From Callipepla californica brunnescens (Eukaryota; Chordata; Aves; Galliformes; Odontophoridae): DNA of 64,000 nt. The position numbers were made by a program, and so were the translations under genes. Under the pieces are notes generated by a model. That model was not told the DNA's origin. It was given only the letters and a program-made list of their open reading frames with translations, and did no database searches. Positions 61,293 to 64,000 of this stretch are shown piece after piece; within the stretch, counting starts at the first letter, position 1, and the number at the start of each line of letters is the position of its first letter. The DNA lies in the NCBI GenBank assembly GCA_023055505.1, contig JALIRH010000001.1:121307723-121371722 (forward strand), written 5' to 3'.

Positions 61293-62497
61293 TTTTGCTT
61301 GAACAGAAACTTGATACAAACCAAGTGGAAGCTGCTCTGCTTTTTCTGGGTGCCTTTGGTGCAAGCTATTTCACTAACAGCAATTGCCACCATATCCCTC
61401 GGGGCACCTTGTGGCAAAGCTGAAGACATTAGACCTGTAATAGCCTGCTGAGTGGGGACAGATGCTCCCTGACTCATTGGCTGCACATGCAAAATTCTGT
61501 GTTGATTTTGCAGCTGGGGAACTTGAATCAAAGGGAATGTTTGATGCTCTTCTGCTCTTCGTGTTTCAGTGGGATGTGGCATTGCTAGGTGTGCTTTGTC
61601 ACGTGGGATGCTCTGTGCTCCCCAGGGCATCACCTGGATGAGGTGAAGCTGTGCTTGGAGGTCTTTGACAAAGCACAGGTTAGATTAAAGGGCAGAAGTG
61701 CCAGGTGTTGCAAAAGGCTGAAAACAGAAAGGTAATGTATGCCTGAGCAGCCTGTATGAGCAAAAGAACTGGAGGCTCCAAGAGGTCAACTGACTTTGTT
61801 TTATGCAAAATCCCCACCTGGTGAAGAACAGAGTCAGAAATAACACTAGAACTACCTCCATCAGCAGCACAGCCAACGAAGCTTCATTTACATCCAAAAA
61901 ACACCAATCCATATGATATCTTGATGGCCAACAGGGCACAGTGCCCCCAGGCAGCTCTTCCTGCAGATGAGATACCCAGAGCATCTTTCTCACCCCACCT
62001 GGGCTCTCTGGTGTCCAATGAGAGCTGACACTACACTGCAGGGCACAAGTTTTCGCCCATGCCTGCATGCAGATTGTCATGATGCACCTAGGAACTCAAT
62101 CTCTTTGCAACAGGTCTGTCAAATTTGGAGTGAAGATGGACAACAAATTCTACTGAGATTATGTGGCCATACAAGCCTTGCTTCCTATGTAAATTAGACT
62201 AGATGAACCAGTCAGCACTAATCAGCAACTTAATTTATTCCAGTTTTAACAAGCTGCTCTGCTCACACCCTTGTTTGCAGCACTTTGAGATATTCCTTCA
62301 AGAAAAGCGATAGCTGTTACTATTTGTGATTTGCTCCCAGCTTCGTGTAAGAAATGGGTGTTGCTGGAGACACACCAAAGCATTTTCCTGATCTTAGTCC
62401 AACATTTTTCTTAATATCCTCCCCAACTGCTGAGCTCTATGATGGGAAGACAGGGTCTGGTTTGCAGCTCGAAAGAGGGGTCTGCTACAAAACAGCT

Positions 62498-62605
62498 GTA
62501 GAAGCACAGAATGGCTTGGGTCAGAAGGGACTTTTAAAGGTCATAGAATCATGGAATGGCTTGGGTTGGAAGGAGCCTTGAAGATCATTTAGTTTCAGTC
62601 CCTGA
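62498..62605 (-). repeat. Two CR1 3' ends in tandem
   Basis: Antisense tail 1: CACAGAATGGCTTGGGTCAG ... TTTTAAAGGT. It is followed at once by tail 2: CATAGAATCATGGAATGGCT ... GAAGATCATTTAG. Confidence 0.85.
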
Positions 62606-63570
62606 ACAAGGCACGGAGGGAGATTTCAGAGATTACTTCAGAAAATGATAAGGTTGCTCAACCAGCTTTCTCTCTCTGCTACCCACCACTCCATTTCATA
62701 CCAGAACAACAAACCTGAATGAATAGTGGTCATGATACACGCCACTGCGGGATCCCGAGCTCGTGTGACTCTCACATAGACTTGGCCAAGATCACTGGGT
62801 GCTTGCTTTTCTCTTATTTGGGTATAAATGCAACATTTAGCAGTGAGTAAAGCAGCATCTCAGTGCCTTGCTGATGAAACAACCTTAGAAACTCTCCCCC
62901 CTCTGAGACAAGGACCTGCTCAACATCCACAAGCACTATGGCATCATAGCCAGAGCTTCCTCCTGCACCTTGTTGTACTGGTGAGGAATAATTCCTTCCA
63001 TGGGTAAAGCAGTGTGCTCAGGGTATACCGGAGTATACAGCAGATTGGGCTGATCTGCTCATTAATTGTTTATAGACTGCTGTGTGCTGCTTTACCGAAT
63101 TACATAAAAGGTCTAATAGCTCCTGCCATGGATCCTGACCCTTGGGCAGGCTGTGCCAAGGCACCCCAAGTGCTCTGAAATGATCAGCAGCCCTGAAAGC
63201 CCGCAGAAACCACAGGAATTTTGTCCATCCTTTTTCCAGCTCGAGGACATAGTAACACTACCAGCCCACTACATACAACATTGCATTCACATACAAAAAA
63301 AAAAAAAGCCCAAAAGAAAACAAAACCAGTGACAAACCTCCAACAGAATAACAGAAATCCAGCTTTGCCTCTTTTCTTGTGCTCTATTTTCCAAGCTGCA
63401 GTACAGAGGCAGACCACAGAAGTCTGGGTTGTCCTGGCTTTGTTATTCCTCTGGGATGAAAGGCAGCCAAGACCAAATGGGGATGGTCTTACTCACACCA
63501 GCAGCACTTTGCATGCAGCTTCTCAGTGGGCTTGAGAAAGACTCTTGGATGTGGATTATGGATAAAATAA

Positions 63571-63603
63571 CACCCCCCACCCCCCACCCCCTTCCTCCTC
63601 CTC
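63571..63603 (+). repeat. C-rich / pyrimidine low-complexity tract
   Basis: Three C runs of 5-6 separated by single A, then CTTCCTCCTCCTC. The minus strand has three G5-6 runs, short of a strict four-run quadruplex. Confidence 0.75.
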
Positions 63604-64000
63604 TTCATTTATTTAGATTGAAACCTTCTGCAGGCTGTAGGAAGGAGAAATCCAATGTATGCAGGTTCTGGAGTTTGCTTCAGCAAAGGGTAAATCTGCT
63701 GGCCTCGATGGCACTGATCCAACCAAGCTGAGGGGATGAGAGGAAGCAGGACAAAAATAGCAGGGACAACCACAAAGGGCAGGCACCACTGATGCTGGAA
63801 AACACCCTACGACACAGATGAGGCTAGACAGAGGTTTGGTGCACTATATCTGGGCTTGATGCTCAACCAGCTACAAGATGCACATTCTGTACCCCTCCAT
63901 TGTAATGCATGAAGTGGTCTCCTCCCAGCAGCCTCAGCTAGGCCAGGGGAGCTTGGATCTCATGAAAGGGAGAAGAGGAGAGAAGGGATGGCAAAGGATG

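Larger units (their letters stand above)
50120..64000. other. Sequence upstream of the MYO7A start exon: intron 1 and/or 5' flank
   Basis: Packed with CR1 fragments plus one MIR. I recognise no exon of a neighbouring gene (CAPN5 is next to MYO7A in mammals), no CpG island and no convincing first exon. A donor-like AAG|GTAAGA on the minus strand near 52342 has no supporting context. Confidence 0.7.

Noticed and set aside
61271..61633. 120-codon minus-strand open frame upstream of MYO7A
   Set aside because: It matches no known family I recognise, has no splice or start context and lies beside a CR1 end; length alone is not enough.
63571..63603. G-quadruplex on the minus strand
   Set aside because: Only three long G runs, so it does not meet the usual four-run rule; listed only as low-complexity sequence.

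Overview
The window is vertebrate nuclear DNA, almost certainly avian. Two things show this. About 37 fragments of CR1 LINEs are scattered through it, most carrying the CR1 3' end with its ATTCTATG-type octamer tail. A single intron-rich gene on the minus strand encodes an orthologue of myosin VIIa (MYO7A). A galliform bird is likely from the CR1 subfamily mix, but the sequence cannot prove the species.

The gene runs right to left. The start-codon exon is at 50062-50119. Eighteen further coding exons follow, down to 981-1065. I read each exon by translation and by its splice sites. All introns are GT-AG, all phases join, and the nineteen exons give 2367 nt, or 789 codons. That is the whole motor domain and the first two IQ motifs. 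Residue numbers agree with human MYO7A (for example G25, P-loop G158-T165, R212, switch II D437-E442). The remaining IQ motifs, the SAH/coiled region and the MyTH4-FERM tail lie beyond the left edge.

Layout: 1-980 is the start of intron 20. Positions 981-4161 hold exons 20-17, 6755-6892 exon 16, and 13911-19639 the dense block of exons 15-7. Exons 6 and 5 are at 21860-23063, and exons 4 and 3 at 28874-30181. A 19.9 kb intron 2 follows, with the ATG exon at 50062-50119. From 50120 to 64000 is upstream sequence with many CR1 pieces. I recognise no second gene, no CpG island and no first exon there.

The non-routine signals are mostly in intron 4 and intron 2. Intron 4 holds two microexon-like units of 15 and 18 nt; each keeps the reading frame between exons 4 and 5. 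Intron 2 holds a possible alternative first exon of 44 codons that would join exon 3 in frame, and a zero-length-exon site resembling a recursive splice site. Elsewhere, a CR1 copy sits so close to exon 17 that it may supply that intron's branch point. There is also a perfect short hairpin, a G-quadruplex motif, and several informative CR1 arrangements (tail-to-tail, tandem 3' ends, internal deletion). All alternative-splicing proposals are inference from splice-site sequence and need transcript data.
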